Source of the DNA: Schizophyllum amplum
Lineage: Eukaryota > Basidiomycota > Agaricomycetes > Agaricales > Schizophyllaceae
Assembly (NCBI GenBank): GCA_007026445.1
Contig: VDMD01000265.1
Span: 1 to 19,484 of the forward strand
Direction: 5' to 3'
Length of the DNA: 19,484 nucleotides
In this document: positions 17,885 through 19,484 of the stretch, in pieces
How the letters are laid out: every line of letters begins with the position of its first letter
How positions within the stretch are numbered: the stretch's first letter is position 1
Made by a program: the position numbers and the translations under genes
The notes under the pieces: generated by a model
Database searches by the model: none
The model's input: the letters and a program-made list of their open reading frames with translations, nothing else
What the model was told of the DNA's origin: nothing

Positions 17885-19484
17885 ATGTCAAACCCCACTG
17901 CCATTTCCTTCGCACTCGACAACGCCCACGACGTTCAGATCGCCCAGGCAGCCTCCGCCGCAGGCGGGGCTCGGCATCGCGAGGATCCCAGCGATGCCGA
18001 TGGCGACAAGCATGGGTACGACCACGACGAACGATCCTTCCGCCCTGTCAAGAACGGCGCCAAAAGGGTCATCCCTGGTACGCCTGCACCCGAACCACAC
18101 CACCCCACAGTACTTACCTGAGCAGTCTCAGACTACCTCAGAGGCAAGAAGCGCCAGCGCGAGTTGAGCCCGGGCTCGCCGAACAACAGTCCGGCGACGC
18201 GACCCCAACAACTCGTATCTCCCTTCTCCAGCGCCGTCCCCATCGACCTCCCCGGTCCGGAACCGATGGCGGTTGACTCCGAGGGAACCAAGGACACCTC
18301 GGTCGCCAACGCCCTCCCCCTCCCAGGAACCGAAACGGTGACGGCCTTCACTGTGACCCCTGCTACCGGGAACGCACGGTCCCGCCAGTACTCGCGAGCG
18401 ACCTCACGACTCACCCGCGACGCCCTTCGCCAACGCGCCCGGTCCCTCCCCCACATCCCTGCCGACGACGTCGGGCATTGAACACGCCGCACTCGCTACG
18501 CCCCTCTCGGCTCCAGGTCCCTCTCAGCCGACGGATCCTGCCCCTGCCACGCATGCCTCTCAAGCCAGCACCGTGCAGGCCCCGGCTGGGGCAGCTCAGA
18601 TCCCCGTACCCCACGCCCATGCGACTGCAGCACCCATTGCCCAGGCGCAGCCGGCAGCAGGCAACGACCCGCAGGCGCCCCTCGTACACGTGCCGGCGCC
18701 CGTCGGACAAGGCCAGCCGCCCGCCCCCCGCCAGGCCCTCGCCCAGGCGACTTGTACTCCCCCTTCGCCAACGACCTGCTCTTCGTCAACCTGCCCGAGG
18801 CGAACATGAAGATCATATTCATCGAGCCATCAGTCCGACCCGTATATCGCCCATCGCCCTCGCAGGTGACGAACAACACCACAGTCGCATGCATCGAGGG
18901 ATTCAATGGCCTCCTTGTCCCGAAGTTCATCGCATGGATCCACGGCGTCGGCTACCGCTTCGACTCGGCAGCAGTCGTCGCGACTCTCCGCGAACACATC
19001 ACTGCTCTCACGCCGAGTGGGCTAGCCAATGAGATCGTCGTTTCACCGTTCCACGCTGAGGGCAACATAAACCCCGCGAACCCCATGCCGTGGTATTTCG
19101 TCGTCTCGGGCGCCCCGCAAGAGGTAGTGGACGTCTTCGTCGCGACCCACCGCTTCCACTGCGAAGACGGCTTCACGTTCTACACGTGCCCATATGACGC
19201 CACGATCCGAGGCGTCCGGTATATCGCAGCCTTCAACAAGCTCACCTACGCGGTTCATCAAGCCGCGGACGTCGCAGCCACCTTCGCCAACAGCGTGCTG
19301 CCGCGCCCCGAAATCCGCAACCTCATCGAGCACCACAACGACGCGATCCCCGATGCCCACAGGCAGGACTGGAAGTCCATCCAATCCTTCCTCGCCAGCA
19401 CGGTGGAGGCATCACCCCTCGATAAGGGCGGCAAGATTGTCTGGCGAATCTATATGCAAACCCCGACGCAGAACACCGCTGCAT
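17885..19484 (+). CDS. Gag/ORF1-like protein, possibly of a retroelement (partial, frame-disrupted)
   Basis: Starts MSNPTAISFALDN. Exon 1 (17885-18077) joins exon 2 (from 18126) through a 48-bp GT-AG intron, in phase, into a basic Ser/Pro-rich stretch (SDYLRGKKRQRELSPGSP). That frame stops at TGA 18479-18481. An Ala/Pro/Gln-rich linker follows in the next frame (about 18476-18745, e.g. HATAAPIAQAQPAAGNDPQA), then the first frame resumes from about 18749 to the window end as a globular domain (DLYSPFANDLLFVNLPE, PMPWYFVVSG, RFHCEDGFTFYTCPYD). So one +1 and one compensating change are needed. The order of basic N-terminus, disordered linker and folded domain resembles uncharacterised Gag or LINE ORF1-like proteins that I recall from basidiomycete genomes; no zinc knuckle or reverse transcriptase is inside the window. 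It could instead be a host gene with unusual introns. The 3' end is outside the window. Confidence 0.5.

Noticed and set aside
3088..17930. Similar N-termini of the P450 (SFALDNLNRVDIA) and the Gag-like protein (SFALDNAHDVQIA)
   Set aside because: The match is about a dozen residues and ends at once; the following sequences and functions differ. It was taken as coincidence, though a shared exon fragment cannot be fully excluded.
18478..19032. Plus-strand frame of 184 codons within the Gag-like gene
   Set aside because: It is Arg/Pro-rich with no structure; the neighbouring frames read as a coherent linker and a globular domain instead.
19043..19384. Minus-strand 113-codon frame opposite the Gag-like C-terminal domain
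   Set aside because: It lies opposite the best-supported part of the Gag-like coding sequence and has no motif.

Overview
The window reads as nuclear DNA of a filamentous basidiomycete, probably an agaricomycete and perhaps a polypore (the order is an inference). The reasons are many short GT-AG introns of about 48-130 bp with GTRNGT-like donors, GC-rich exons, a microsomal cytochrome P450 of basidiomycete type, and a fungal multi-pass membrane protein present as paralogues. Bacterial-style operons, CRISPR arrays, rRNA and tRNA genes were not seen.

Layout. 1-840 is low-complexity DNA: a pyrimidine-rich tandem-repeat block on the left, then a purine-rich GGA/GGGA block. Two small direct-repeat clusters follow (839-877, 983-1037). 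1040-3087 holds no gene I can recognise. 3088-5345 is a ten-exon P450 gene (+) that appears complete apart from a minisatellite-filled fourth intron. 5346-6000 is intergenic and carries a short interstitial TTAGGG tract. 6003 to about 7050 is a probable decayed multi-exon gene of unknown identity. 7050-8212 shows nothing clear. 8213-10192 is a multi-exon SAM-dependent methyltransferase gene (+).

The main structural feature is an imperfect tandem segmental duplication: about 9567-13073 and about 13577-17203, separated by about 500 bp. Each unit holds the 3' end of the methyltransferase on + and, converging on it, a seven-transmembrane-type protein gene on -. Only the first unit is attached to a full methyltransferase; the second has just the terminal exon, now frameshifted. 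The membrane-protein copy in unit 1 (10615-12676) has about five frame lesions and looks dead. The copy in unit 2 (14613-16768) has a perfect exon-phase chain and a single 1-nt lesion near the last membrane segment. Divergence is uneven: the methyltransferase terminal exons are about 99% identical by eye, while a membrane-protein exon is about 77% identical. This suggests two separate events or gene conversion.

17204-17884 is a leader-like stretch with a perfect 10-bp hairpin. 17885 to the window end is a Gag/ORF1-like multi-domain coding sequence, perhaps from a retroelement, cut off by the window edge and carrying two compensating frame changes.

The P450 and the methyltransferase could both be tailoring enzymes, but they are 2.9 kb apart with a pseudogene between and no core biosynthetic enzyme is visible. 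I do not claim a gene cluster. All alignments, identities and exon models here were made by eye.
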